Assembly (NCBI RefSeq): GCF_964340395.1
Contig: NC_135564.1
Location: forward strand, 7,657,861-7,702,860
DNA length: 45,000 bases
Reading direction: 5' to 3'
Origin: Glandiceps talaboti
Lineage: Eukaryota; Hemichordata; Enteropneusta; Spengelidae
Part shown: in pieces, positions 1 to 13,659 of the stretch
Position numbering within the stretch: position 1 is the stretch's first letter
Layout: each line of letters starts with the position of its first letter
Translations under genes and position numbers: made by a program
Notes under the pieces: generated by a model
Databases searched by the model: none
What the model saw: the letters and a program-made list of their open reading frames with translations, nothing else
Told to the model about the DNA's origin: nothing

Positions 1-519
1 GTATTTTCATAAACATTGGAATCTGGAAAAAAACATTTACCGATTGTCATCACTTGAATTTCGCACGGTTGCCATGAAATACTAAATCGAATTTTTTTTT
101 ACCTCTATTACTCTTACTCATGGGTCTCTGTAGAACTTTTCTTCAGATAAATAGTCACCTATATGCATTGTTCATCTAATATATATTCATGCACGTTATG
201 ACCCATGAGGCAACATTGCAAACACGATAGCACTGAAAGAACAATAGAGGTGAAAAAGAGTTACAATTTGGTGTTTCTCGGCAATTCACCAAAATTTGTG
301 TGATGTACGTGAAATGACTCTCCGGAACCCAAGGTATATGCAATTACCCTCATTTCCTAGGGTGGCGTTCTTCTTCGACGGATACAATCAAAAACGTTTG
401 TCTTTTGGAATTGTGAACGATTATGCTTGACACGTCACTCTCTCTATATATATTTGGATGTGATATCTATATACTCATTCTTCACTCTATCGCATTGTCG
501 AATGAACTCGCCTTCCTTC

Positions 520-960
520 CTAAAATTATTTCAATATTTTACAGGTTGCTGCCAGGAGACTGCAAATATGGAAGATCCTCCATGGCCTCAGTCAGTTTGA
601 AAAACAATACTACTACACCTTAAACCATGTCATATGTAATGTATTCCAGATAAGCATCACCACAATAATTACTGCAATTTGCTGCCTGGCTATCAGTCAT
701 GTGAAAGGTCTTCCATAAGGATGACTTAGTTTAGTTTCAAAAATAAAGGATAATATTTAAAACCTATCAAATGCAACATATTCCAGATAAATTGTCCACA
801 TAATTACAACAATGTACTGCCAAAGCTATCACCATGTGGAAGGGCTACCATAGCTTACCTTTAAGTCTGGACAAATAAATCATAATATGCACTGCATCTT
901 AACCTATCAAGAGCAACACATTCCAAATAAATAGGTGGCATGCAGTTAAATTAATCTTTA
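520..960 (+). repeat. Degenerate tandem repeat, period about 137-140 bp
   Basis: The word ATTCCARATAA recurs at 643, 780 and 920, and the blocks TGCTGCC..GGCTATCA..CATGTG and AACCTATCAA recur with the same spacing. A partial earlier unit (TTGCTGCCAGGAGACTGCA) begins near 545. Units differ considerably, so this is an old array of three to four copies. No coding function is seen. Confidence 0.65.
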
Positions 961-1289
961 CTTATGTTTTGGTATCGTTTTTGTGGATAATGAATAGGGT
1001 TGTAGTATATCGATGCAATGTATCAGGAGAATGTCACGATTAATTTGCGTGTGTAATTGAAATGAATATGTACATTACAAGAACAAATTGATATCGAAGT
1101 AGACACTTGCTGAAATGCGTTACTTGAATCCGGAATCCTGCCTGTTTTGTTCAGTATGCAAGGTGAAATATGATATTGTCTATTTACGTTGGTTTACCAT
1201 GAAATAAAAATGAAAGACAGTGCTACCTGTTTCATGTATTATGAAAGCTAGCATGTGGTTAAACATGTATTATATTATACCAGTATATT

Positions 1290-1960
1290 GATGGTGGAAA
1301 TCGAGGGATCTGATTGGTCTAGACATCGAACTAGCGCGTCTAAAACGAGTGATAATGCACTGCTGGTACGATAATGCACTGCTGGCACGCGTCCAAATTT
1401 TGTTCGTCTGCACGAGCGTTGAGTTGTAGTCCGCCGTGATACTGATAGTGAACTCTTCGAATTGTCAGAGGAGGATTTTCTCTCAATGAGACAATATTTT
1501 ATGAGAAATTATGAAGGAAATTTCGAAAGCAACCCAGTCATCGCGTATTTGTTCAAATCATCGCCTACTACATGTACTAAGGTCAAGGCGCTAGGCATGC
1601 ACGTCCCAGCCTCGGCGCGGCTGGAGTGGAAACATTGGTGAGCTGTCCTGTCCTGTCATAAAAATGAAGCAAGTGAAAGAGGTTACACTGGCCGACTTAC
1701 CATTAATCTAAATAGAAATTTGTCTGGGATCCTGTCCTAGATTATCAGTCTTCAATCCGAGAGGGAAATCCTCAAACCCGAAAATCTACTGATGTAACTT
1801 CCAGTAATATAAATACATTGTAAATATCAACCTGTCTATCATTTCACTGAGTCGCCAATTCGGCCGGGAACGATCGAAGCACGCTGTATTCAATAAACCA
1901 CTTCAAGTTTATACCTTGAGTCAAACAGGTTGTTTATTCATCACTGTGCACTTTTAATGA
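1290..1960 (+). other. CpG-richer, LTR-like stretch of uncertain nature
   Basis: This stretch is GC-richer than its neighbours. It has a CCAAT-type GATTGG near 1311, a 19-bp direct duplication of GATAATGCACTGCTGG at 1351 and 1370, a TATA-like AATATAAATA near 1806 and an AATAAA near 1893. That order resembles a solo LTR or a decayed promoter. I could not find matching TG...CA ends or a target-site duplication. Confidence 0.2.
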
Positions 1961-2165
1961 GCCGATCAATGAACAGATTATCCCTAGAAACGACGAGCAG
2001 ATAAATAAATCCAGTCGCTGCACGACGTTCACATTGAGGCCAAGATCAGCTGTCTTGAAAAGCAGCGTATTGTTATGCAAATTAGACACAGAGGCGCATA
2101 TGAAACGAGAAAACGTTAGTTCTTATCTTGTTTCCGATATTTTCAATATACTGGTATAATATAAT

Positions 2166-2310
2166 AGCGATAAACCACTCCCTGGGGAAGGTATACCACT
2201 CGGTTTTGACCAGTGAACTCAATATATGCACTCGCTATCGCTCGTGCATATATTTCGTTCACTGGTCAAAACCTCTTGGTATACCATCCCCAGGGGGGTG
2301 GTTTATTGCT
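2166..2310. mobile_element. Foldback (hairpin) element, MITE-like
   Basis: Two arms of about 66 bases (2166-2231 and 2244-2310) are inverted copies, roughly 88-90% identical, separated by only 12 bases. Shared blocks are GGTTTTGACCAGTGAAC, ATATATGCAC, GGTATACCA and CCTGGGG. The flanks are AT-rich and show no convincing target-site duplication. No protein is encoded. This is the usual form of a short non-autonomous foldback or MITE copy. Confidence 0.75.
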
Positions 2311-3966
2311 TAAATATTTCATAAGATTTTCCATAAACCTTGGCTTATACCGGAAGTGCAGTGGCCATTGCTGTGTGATTGCGATGCAAATTTACCATAC
2401 TGTAATTTTGATATGCGTGTTGCGATGACTCGTCGTAATCTATTTGAACTCAATCATGCATATCTATATCAGAGATTTCATATTATTCAACATCATTTGG
2501 AAATTTACTAATCACTGTGATTTTCCTTCGATGTTTTGCTAAGGGTTGTAAAATATTTGTGCTTCAAATAGAGGGAATTGTTATCCTGCTTACTTTAAAT
2601 TGTCCAATTAACTGTTACCATGACGGTCAACCAGATACGAAAAATTTCCAATACTTCAAGCTCCAGGAATTTCTTTTAAGGCTTGCCATGTACCGGACTG
2701 CATATTAACATTTGATACTAGTAACGCACTATGTTCGCTCTTGCTTCGATTTGCAATGCTATCATAGTAGGCTCATGGAGGACGAAAGAAACTGCTGTTT
2801 CGATCTTCTCAATGAAATCTCAACTTACTGATACTCATAATACGTTACATTTTTGAAAAGGTCATTGCTTCGTTGGTATACCTCATGGCTAAATGGTTAA
2901 TTAAATGCGTTTCCATGGTAATGGCAATTATGATGTGCTTTGATGTAGATCACTGGGTGGTAAAATAATGAAGGCATCATACTCTGTGGTTCGGGTAAAG
3001 ATAATTGTGATACAGAATGTAGTAGATGTATAGTAGACTTGTGCTTGAATACTATTAACATTCCAAATAGGTCATTGGTTATTGTTTCTACGTCTGTATA
3101 ACAGTCCGTAGTGGCATGTTGCTAATATCAAGAAATGGAAGAAAGAAAAGTGTGTTTCCAAAAATCATAGTCTTGGCGTTCAACACAATTTCAATACATT
3201 GTACCATCAATTTCTGGAGGATAGCGTTTTATATTGCAAGCATGTCAAGTGTATTTCATGAACACCGTGATTAGGTTATGGTCCAATTTGATTCCAAAAA
3301 AGGTTACCAGGTAAAATATAACTAATTCAGTAATGTGTATATTTTAGTAGCATCATAAATATAACTTCAAAAGGGGATTTTCTTTAAAATGACAAGAACA
3401 CATCCGGTAAGGAAGATATTAAATCTACACGCATGTCCAACTGTGAAATAAAATGGCCAGACTTTTCAGATCTCATAGTAGAGATATCTACTGTTGCAAC
3501 ACTGTAACTTCCCTTCATTTGAGTTAGAAAACCATATCCATAGTAACTGATTCAGCACAAGGAAATCTGGTGAATGTATAAATAAACGTTTACTTCTATT
3601 GATTCATAAAGTATAAGGTAGAAACCTTACCATGATTTAAAAGTATTATTGATCCTGACATTACAATGTCTGATAGGAACTAGAAATCAATCGTGATCGC
3701 ACAGCTAAATACAAAGACAGGCATATTGAATATCATATGGCAGGTAATACTATTGAACGAGCGAACACAGTTCGGGATTCATGAAAAATATGAATGCATA
3801 TACATATATCAATTGACAACAAAACAACTAAACGAAATAAAGCATACGAAACGCAAATCTTTTACAACATCCCTTTAAGAAACGAAGGAGGGGAAATAAT
3901 CGAAATGAAATTTCACATATTTTCTTTTATTGAATCGGTATCCCAGAGAAACACTATTCGATATCA
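2311..3966. other. No recognised feature
   Basis: AT-rich unique-looking sequence. Open frames are short and show no family features. Confidence 0.6.
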
Positions 3967-4024
3967 GTGTGTGTGCATGTATGTGTGTATATACATGTGT
4001 GTGTATATGTGTGTGTGTTTGTTT
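3967..4024 (+). repeat. Degenerate (TG)n/(TATG)n microsatellite
   Basis: Interrupted GT-rich run with TATA and CATG inserts. Confidence 0.85.
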
Positions 4025-7000
4025 GCGTTTGAAAGGGCGTACAATTGAATATTATATTCTGCAATTGCCAAATTTAAAACTTGTCAAATAAGCTTCGAAT
4101 GTAGTTTACAAAATAATGGTTTTTGCTGCCATTTATCATCCCTAAATAGTCTATGAAAACTACTGATGACATGGATTTTTTTTACTTTTCATTTCATTTA
4201 TAATTACATCGTTCTTGTCTCGCTTAATATGAATCCATATCTAGCTTGGATGTAACATTCTATACCTAGATAATTACCAAAAGCTATGTAAGTTAGGAAA
4301 TCCATCCACATCTTTCATTATGATCCTGCTTCAAAGTATACACATACAAAGTGTTTTGTCATTAATTGCGAATTATTTTAAAGCTTCGACATGATTAGTA
4401 AGTGTTAATAGATATATTATCAAACATACTTCAATACCACCATGTCGTTTTTATATTTAGAAAAGATATATCGGGTTACAAAGACATCAAACTCTGTGTT
4501 TTCTTTATTATGAAATTCATGATTATACAATATAGAAGATCGATGATCGATGATGCAGCTAAAATTGACAGTGATTGCATTGGATTACACTCCCATTCTC
4601 AAGACACAGTCATTAATTGAACAGATGAAATATTCATGTCTGTCGAGTCTGTGTAGGGGACGGTTAGCCTCTGCGGGGGCTGCGCTGTGTCAGTAATAAG
4701 AAATGATGCGGTACCTTCCTTTAAAATGGACAGAATCAGGATAATGATGACTGCAAAGGTTATCGAACAAACTTCCGATAAGCTTGTATTCTATTTCACT
4801 GGAACTACATACAAAATACCGGCTTCGATGGTTTCTGTTATTGATACACTCAACACCAGATCACTTAAAACGTTTTTAGCATATATTTGTCTATTGAGAA
4901 TAATCTTGATTTCATGTGCAATTTCTTTACTATTTATATACTCTTGCAGCTCCATATATCATAGCGATATGTATACACCTATCTATAATATCCAAAGTGA
5001 AAGATATACAAGTTAAGCCATGCATATTTAGTTATATCTAAGTGATGTAATAAATTATTTATAACTGATTAAATATTTCTCCGTAGAGGTCGTGGTTATT
5101 AGATAGGTGGTGCATTATCCGACGATACAGCTGTTCATTAGGAGACATTCTGCTGTTAATTAATATTTTATCCGGATGGTAGGTTTTCTTGTCAAATGTT
5201 ATCTTCTTCAAAATTCCCACGACAAATAATTGCACCAATAGTTATATGTTAGCATTTAATTTCATTATTCTTGATTAACTTTAGCAGTTTAGATTTGTAG
5301 TTTGCTCTAGCTGTGTGCGTTACAGAGGGTAGTGGATAGATCGCCTTGGAGGGACTTAAAAAAGTGTGTTCTCCTAAATGAAGTATTCACATGTACATAT
5401 TTAAGAAGATATAATAGCACACTGATATATATTACTCTTACATCGATTTTGGGTTGTTGTTTTTAAATACTGAATACTTATAAGTATGCATAATTCTGTT
5501 AGAAAATGTAAGGTGTAGATGAGAAATCCGCATATGGAATGTTCAAATAGCTTATTTATCGAAGTTTATTTCATAGAGGCATTACTTTCTTATCTGTCTG
5601 CCATTTATAACGTCTTTTCTCGCGCATGTCATATACCATAGTATGTATCATCTCAAAAGTGATGAAAAAAATGGTATACATTGCTCTCTACAGTCTTGGT
5701 GTATAGAACCGGACTTTAGCATTATAATCGAGTGGCCAGCAGTAAATGATATCCATAGTAAATAACTTTGGAATAAATCGTAAAATACACAGAAATAGCA
5801 ATGCATGCATACGTAATTGATATACAAACACATATATACACGTATATACACCTTTTAATAAAATATCATTAGCATATGGAAACTCGTTTCTATATTCTTA
5901 TCACAAAACCTGCCAAACATCTTGTTTGATTATATGTGTGTGATGCAAATATATATTATGCATGTCTGACTAGGTGTTCATGTGTGCCAGCATTTTGTAT
6001 ATTTATGCTCTATTCTGTTCAAAGTTTGAATCTGCCATGCTGTGGGTCACGAGACTAATGTATTGTGCAATCGGTTTTACCAGCAGTTTGAACAAAAAGT
6101 CCTTATTTCCTACTAAAAGGGTGTTTCACCCCCTTTTAAAAATCTATCAAAACATCCTACAAGGACAATAATCGATTACTATTCATCTTACAGATAATAT
6201 ACTGAAAAATTCCATACCCATAACAGCATGCGTGTGCATTTAATACACCAAGTTTTAATCAAATGAAAATTGATTTATTATAAAATTCCACATGAACAGA
6301 GCTTCGGTTTCCATTTGGAAATACTGTTCTCTAATGAGTAACTAAAGTGCTGTGTTCCGGAGGGAAAACATGTTCCCTCGAACACATTGCAAAGATACCT
6401 ATCTTTTCCTGAAAATGTCCAGAAGGTGAATATAGAAAATAAGAAGCCTCAATTTCTCTTCACATATACACTAGTATAATACAAAAAAGCAAAGTTCACG
6501 TTGTACCCCAAAAGGCGTTCTTACACATTCCTTTGACGTGAAATCTTTAACAGCCTTGAGCATTTAATAAAGGATAGAAAGATACGTATAAAACGTTGGT
6601 AATTATATTTTTTGGAACATTGGCGTTTCCATGAGTTCTCGTATTAATGATATTCCGTTAGAGTATCGGTTATGTCTAACTTAGAGGTGAAAAATAAGTC
6701 TTTCTTGGTATTTTCCGTTTGTACTGGAAAATTACCATGTTTGCAGTCGTTTACCTAACCAAACATTTGACGGCTATGCTGTGTGGCCTTTGACACCACC
6801 GACTCACTGGGGTTACTTCTCGCAGGAATGTTATGTCTATATTGAAAGGCAATGACAAAATCAAATTAGATTTAATTCAATAATGATGTTGGGAATAGAA
6901 AGAGTCCGACTGACTCGTCTACAGACTTGCAAGTTGTTTGGGTGAACGAATTTGGTGACTCGTTCACTTTCCCTTATTAAATAAGTGTTAGCTACGGTGA

Positions 7001-10000
7001 GTGCACAGTGAATGATATTTGTCATTAGCTTGACATCGAGGTCGAACATTCCTTGAACTGTGATACAACAAAACAACATTTTGGTCGATAATGAGGGGCG
7101 GGTTTGATTGATTCGGGTGACAGGTGTGTATACTAAATTTAAGTCACCAAATTTAACTGTACTAAATATTTTAAGGTAAAGATAATTTTGGTATACCATA
7201 ATTTGACCTATGGCCCAATGGCCGTTACCAAATCTATCAAAGAATTATAATGGAATTTTCAATAGATTTGATGTGAAAAAATATATCAATATGTACAAAA
7301 CATGTCAAGGAAAAAAATATTATGTCTTGATAGTCAATGTTAACCCGTGTTAAATCTGTTACGGTAGCATTGTTAATAACAAGTCACCATTTTGGCAAAA
7401 CCTTTTCGCAAAGATGTACTTCGTGTGTTTCAAAACATGAAACGTCATTGCGATCTATGTAAATATGGTCAACCAATTTTTAAAATATTGGCAACTTTCC
7501 ATGTTTTCGATTGATTTTATGTCACATCGAGTGTTAGGAACCTGGATAATTTTTGAACATCCACACTCTTTTCCACATCAATGTGTGGTTCCATATGATT
7601 GTCGACCTGCAATTTTCCCAGCAATATGTTGCTTATAGAAAGTAAGGCATTCTGATTTACTCGTGTTATATTCGTTCAGATTACCATGCTTACACATATA
7701 AAACACGTTTCGTTTGTACCTTATTGGTTTAGTGAATATGCCATTGTAACATCTATCAAGTACAACAAAAGTGTCATTGTGATGCAGTGTTTTCCATTGT
7801 GTGTACTGATCACATGTACACGACTAGATTTGTTACATCTGTTGTTGGGTTCATATTCTTTTACTGACTCCTGCCACGGCTATCCATAAACTCTGAGAAT
7901 TCCACTCTCCTTCTCAGTTCAATATATCATGATGATGTATATACTAAGCAGTTTCATTTGAACATATACAATAAACAGTAAAAGTGTTTCTAGCCATCAT
8001 GGTGATGTAAATATATATTAAACGACACATTTTACATATGATGATACTTTGAGAAAACGCAATTGTTTAGATTGAACAATGCTGGCGTATATGGCTTGGT
8101 ACATTCTTTACCGACAATCGAGTTACTGATTGAGCTGAAAGTTTCTACAACTTCCGAGTCTCAAAAACCAATTCAGGTAATGGAACACGGAAATAGGTCA
8201 ATCCTTATCCAGAATCATACAGGGCCAATTTCCTGAACATGGCTGTGTATACGCATATGAGTTTTATTAAAAGGCGGGCAGGGTGTTACAGAACTAGTGA
8301 ACATCACTTCTAGCAAAATCAATTTACCGTGTAATTGATTGGAAATTCTGATGGAATAAGTTTGTTATGACTTTATCCGTCTTTTAATAATTTGTAAGAA
8401 AAGTTGAGCTGTTGAATATTAAACTTCCTCTATTACCAGATGGCAAATATCCAGGGAACTAAAGCTGGAGTTCTTCTTGAATATCCCAGAATCTAGCATC
8501 AAATTTGAACGTCGTTAATACAGATAACAAATTACAATTTATATGTTGTTTTATACACGTTAATCTTCCTTTTTAATTTAAACATACGTCAGCAATCACA
8601 TATCTCATTTTCTGAAAGCGAACATTTATATATTATATCATGATACTCAAAGCATTGCTATTTTTATACCACATTTGCGTACAGTATTAAAACAATTGAT
8701 GATAAGCCTTTCTTGATTCCCAGCCTTCAACTAGGAACCATTCACTTGATCCTCAAAGTAAGTGGTGAAAACGATACAACTGTAATTCACTTTCATTGCA
8801 CAGCAGCTATACTTTGATAAAATCTTAATGACTACTGACACATACTGCACTCGCTGAGTATCTGGCTATATCAGTTTGCCCGCAGGCTTTCTCATCATTC
8901 CTACCTGATTACTTCTCCTGGGATTACATTATTTCATGAATCATATATATATATATGTATGTGTGGTGAGATTATTTCATTTGCAATTCCCCGGGATTGT
9001 TCGTCGTAGTTTAACGGATATACCAACTATACCAACTAAACTTTTAGGTACTGTGCCCAAGATTAATTAGATATTCACAAAAGTATGTGTTTTGATGGGA
9101 TGTGTGTTTCACCAAGGTCACGAGAGGTAGACAGACTAATACGGATTAACGAGCCTATGCATGAAATCGGGTTTTCGGAATTAACTTCTCATTTGTAGCA
9201 TAGTACTCGTCAGCGTAAATGGCATCAACTGCGTGTCTTTCAGGACAGGGTCTCGTGACGGTTAAGACCTTATTTAGATTTTATGAGCTTTGCCCATCCA
9301 GCATAGACGTCACACGACTACAGATTATGGAAAAATGTTGTATCACATAAAACCATCAGGAATTCCCAACTACCTGTAGAGTTGGTGAGGGTACAACATT
9401 TGACACTGCATATGGGATGATATGAAACCACTACCAGGTGTACTGATTGGACAGCATAAGTAACTAAGCTTTAATATCATAATGAATAAAATAGAGGCAA
9501 CAGATGTACGGTTTTCTTTCTTTTCTAGCCAATCCGAATGAACCTTATAAAGCACTTTACATAATAAGGTAATGCGGTGTCTTATACATTTGTATACAGA
9601 GTTTATTTTATTCGTATGGCCTAGAGGAAGGTCAGAGCTCTGTAATTAATGTACAGCCCACTTGAGGTGTCATTAAAGCAATTGTAGCCTACCGTGATCT
9701 CCTTACCATTAGTAAACATGCCAATTTACGAACTATATTAATCTCCTTCATCTACGCTGTCCCATGTGTTGCCAGTTCGCGTGCTCTCCTGATTACCTGA
9801 CCTCAAAGGTCAGTAGCCCGTATATTAGCTGTAAGCTAAGACGACAATCAATATCTAAGGTTTTAGGTCGTAACTGGAAGTGTCCAATCTCGCAATATCT
9901 ATGCAATCTCACTGCTTGTGCTAATCAGGAGCAAAAGACTGAGTAAGGTTGGAGGGGGAGCCGTGTAAATCGATCAATGTAGTGAAGACAAACGTGATTA

Positions 10001-11132
10001 TCATGAATATCTTTAAAGGCTCCTATGATTTAACTTAACCTGGGGAACTAAGTTTAAGATGGTTTTATCTTAGCTGCATTTCTTTATGCTTAGGGACCTT
10101 GAAAAGTCATTTTCACTAATTCTGCACCGCGCTACCTCTCTAAATTAGAGTTATAAAATTTGACAAATCTGGCTTAGAAGAGGTCTGCTGTACACTAGCC
10201 CCAGGGGCGAGGCGTCATGGGAAGTAAATTAAGTTTAGATCTTCATACCTCTTGAAACAATTGCTTCAGCATTGTTTTAGTAAGGGTTCGAGAGGTGTGA
10301 AGGTGTGAAGCTCTGAACCTCTTTAGGGTATCTTAATAGCCAGATTTAGCTATTTCTGTAACGCTATTTCACAGCGGCTTCGCGTTGCAGGATTTAGCTG
10401 AAATAAGTTTTCTGATATGTATGTCTTAAAATCTACCCGTTTAAAATCTACACTACACACAAACATCTTGGTTTCAGTTACTAGCATCTTTGGTCTTATC
10501 TTAGTTATCAAGCTACCCTAGTTCTAAGTGAAGCTGTACCTTTCACATGTGATCAATATTTAATATTTGATTCACCTTAATGGCAATGCGATCATGATCG
10601 TTATCTAATTGATTTGACACTGAAGACTGCTTTTACGAATCGAAACCTCTTTCATAGAACATGCTTGTCTGTGATATTTACATGATAACACTTTTAAAAT
10701 CTAAAATCGCATTGAATGTCGATTTTTCTTCCATGAATTTAATGATAAATGAAACCGTATCCCTGTGTGAGCTGTAGGATGACACTTGTAAGGGATTTCA
10801 TCATTCTACGTCAAGTAGATCAAATATTAATGTCGTAGAATTGGGTCATACCGAGGCCATCGAATTCGCTGCATTTCTTATGCCTCTACCTAGTATACGG
10901 ATTATAATCAGATGAGTCCAATCAAGAAAGCCGATGCTGTTGAAAACATACGTAATAATTTATCATAGGTTTAATTAACAGTTCCTAGGAAAATGTTCCT
11001 CTAATGTTTGGTTTTCAGGGTAAAGGAAATGATTTACCTTTTGTTCGTGTACGAACCACTCTATACAGAAAAAACATGTCTCATGGTCCCCTCCAAAGAC
11101 TAAAAACAAGCCTTCATAGCAGACTTAGTCGT
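4025..11132. other. Seven-kilobase stretch without a recognised gene
   Basis: AT-rich sequence with only short open frames. The longest, 4687-5016 (plus, non-ATG start) and 6861-7199 (minus), match no family I know. An everted AGGTCA pair (TGACCT CAA AGGTCA) lies at 9798-9812. A 13-14-base inverted pair around TCCTGATTA / TAATCAGGA lies near 9785 and 9922. Both could be chance. Confidence 0.6.
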
Positions 11133-11157
11133 CCCCCCCCCCCACACACACACACAC
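11133..11157 (+). repeat. Poly-C followed by (CA)n
   Basis: Eleven C residues followed by a short CA run. Confidence 0.9.
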
Positions 11158-11285
11158 TTTGATAATGCAGGACTAGTGGGTTATATCATAGCAAAATTAA
11201 AATAAAATTATTTGCAAATTTGAATTGTTTCTCTAGCTACAAAATTTCATTATTCGACCAATTTGTTGTTTGACCTTAAATATGG

Positions 11286-11440
11286 AGGTCAAAGGTCAAG
11301 GTATAAAAAGCCAGATTACCTTAGCTTTTATGGGTATAGATATTTAGATGGAGCCTTTGTGTATTGAACTTCTTGAATTAACTTGGAAAGTAACATTTAG
11401 GTCATTTCACTTTGAAAATGTTTGTCAAGGTCAGAGGTCA
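11286..11440 (+). promoter_or_regulatory. Two DR1-type AGGTCA pairs
   Basis: AGGTCA A AGGTCA at 11286-11298 and AGGTCA G AGGTCA at 11428-11440. Direct AGGTCA repeats with one-base spacing are the classic binding form for RXR, HNF4 and COUP-type nuclear receptors. Two in 155 bases is more than expected by chance. They could instead be internal motifs of an old interspersed repeat. Confidence 0.35.
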
Positions 11441-12465
11441 ATGTCTTATTGGAAAGCCTACCATTGATAATGCGGGAGTAGACATCTGAATGAGTTTTGC
11501 GCATGCTTGAACATTGCAATTATTTCTAAAAGCATCTTGCTATTCATAAATGTCACAATAGTATTAGTCCCACTCGATAAATTACCTACATAATACTGAA
11601 ATGCGACATAGAAAGCACTGGTTATTGGCAAATTCAAGATTGCGTGTATATACGATCATAGTAAATTTTGAGCAAATCTAAATTTTCGGTGTAGAAACTT
11701 CAAATCTGAAATAAGTAGCACCAGCCCCGGGGAAACACAAGACTGCTGTAGTTTAATTATTCACATGAAAATGTCGAAATGTTATAGATGGAAACTGACT
11801 ATTTTATGGGTTTTAAACTATTTTGATGTATCCAAAAATGCCACATAAATAAACAATAATCTGCCATCAATATTTCATACAAGCCTACGTAGTTTACAAT
11901 CTAACGAGGTAACTTTAAACCTTTACCTATTTATGTAGATAAGTGAGCAGAATTAGATATATCTCACACTTTTATAAATATTTTATATTCAAGTGTTCTT
12001 AGGAGTTCTACTTTTCCAAATACGCCTGTGCATCAAATGTCTATACGAATGATAACAAGTTCCTCCTAAAAGAAGTCGGAGTTGACTGCATTTAGGTGAT
12101 TAATTCGTTGAAATAAGCTGGTATAAAGTGTTTGCTTCTTTGCTGTTCACTCGCTCTGTCTTATTTAGCTTTTGGCAATTACTGCAAATGCGGTCTTATC
12201 AAAGCCTACCTCTCGCGGGCTATTGTGAGGACAACTGGTAGCTATAAAACGGGTTACTCTTTTAACTTTCATGGACGAATGAATTGAGTTCACTTTTATC
12301 ACGACGAAGAGAAAAATGTTTGAGATTTAATAGCAAATAAAACTATGAATTATTTACATACAGTTGGGTTCGAAATATAAAAGATGGGGTTGAAGAGCGA
12401 ATTTGATTAAAATATAGCAAAAGAGTTGATATCATGTAACTTAAGAGCACTTTAGTGAATAGTCG

Positions 12466-12562
12466 TTTTGAAAGATATGTACTAGCCATTCAGTATGTTT
12501 AATATGAACTTATCGTATTGAAGGATATGTATTCGCCATTTAATACGTTTTGATATGAAGTA
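12466..12562 (+). repeat. Imperfect duplication of about 63 bp
   Basis: GATATGTACTAGCCATTCAGTATG and its later copy GATATGTATTCGCCATTTAATACG, each followed by AATATGAA/GATATGAA, lie one after the other. Confidence 0.6.
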
Positions 12563-12880
12563 TACCACATTAATGCAGCAGCACGTCCCTCATATTACCA
12601 GACCCCAAACAAAAGAAGTATTTTTAAGAAATGGTTAGTTTTGATCAATCGCGTTTTTAATTGCTTTGAAATGGTAGCGTAGACAAGTTAAGCGGACATC
12701 TTACACTTGTCCATGTTGATAGGATAGTGTTAATGTCAAAAAAAGACAAAGAATCTATAAATTATTTCTTCATGCCGCTGAGTTGCAGTAGTAGAAACAA
12801 TATCGGTAGAACGCCCAGTAAATTAAGTGCTTGTGGTAGTAGTAGCCGTAGAAGAACTATAGTTGTAGCTGCTGCAGTAG

Positions 12881-12906
12881 TTATTATTATTATTATTATT
12901 ATTATT

Positions 12907-12940
<34 letters not shown>

Positions 12941-12963
12941 GGGCAGTATTAATTCAATACAAA

Positions 12964-13031
<68 letters not shown>

Positions 13032-13083
13032 CGACGACGACGACGACGACGACGACGAAGACGACGAAGACGAAGACGACGAC
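12881..13083 (+). repeat. Compound trinucleotide array (ATT)n (GTT)n ... (GAT)n (GAC)n
   Basis: (ATT)n at 12881-12909 and (GTT)n at 12910-12940 are followed by a 23-base unique spacer, then (GAT)n at 12964-13030 and (GAC)n with GAA interruptions to 13083. Several frames stay open across it (poly-Asp on plus; poly-Ser, poly-His and poly-Gln on minus). The plus-strand frame even looks like a hydrophobic segment followed by an acid tail. I regard all of these as products of the repeat. Confidence 0.95.
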
Positions 13084-13659
13084 GTGGTTGTGATGATTTT
13101 GATACCATTAGACGTTTCATTTTGTTCAAAACTCATGGGTATCTCGTGTTGGAAAACTAACACCTGAACTAAGTGGGGACATTATTCGTTTTTTTCCCAC
13201 CCAACAAACGTGCAATTACGAGGAACTATTCAAATGAGAGACTATATTTCCGTCCCTGGGAATAGGTGTGTACATGTACTTGTATAATAATGCTCTTTGA
13301 ATGTGAATAGTCTGTAATTTAAAACGAAGGCTAATATCACTGTTAGAAGCAAGTGTGATTTTACGACCGCTTAAAACGCATTCAGCTATTCAAAAGTCAT
13401 ACAAGGCTCTGTGAGCATTAATGATAGCGATAATATTCCCGTTTATTGGGAATAAAAAATACCTGTCAACATGTATTGAGAGAACAGGAAATGAATATAT
13501 CCAGGAGGCGTTTTAGTTAGTATCGGGATAAAACGTCACAAGGTATACTTTAGTATTCCTCCAAAAACATACTACAGAGCTCTGGCAAGTCATTGTATTC
13601 ACTGTGGAATTGAAGGGAGCCTTCAGTAATTTCAAGGGAGCGAAGTCCGGTAGAATTAT

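Noticed and set aside
6861-7199. A 112-codon minus-strand frame
   Set aside because: No domain, signal peptide or splice structure supports it, and I cannot tie it to any family.
9003-9030. TAGTTTAACGGATA, an A-box-like word suggesting a tRNA or SINE
   Set aside because: No B box occurs at a workable distance downstream.
12727-13167. A 146-codon frame with a hydrophobic Ile/Val run followed by a long poly-Asp tail, looking like a membrane protein
   Set aside because: Both segments are direct translations of ATT/GTT and GAT/GAC repeats. The flanks show no family and other frames are equally open.
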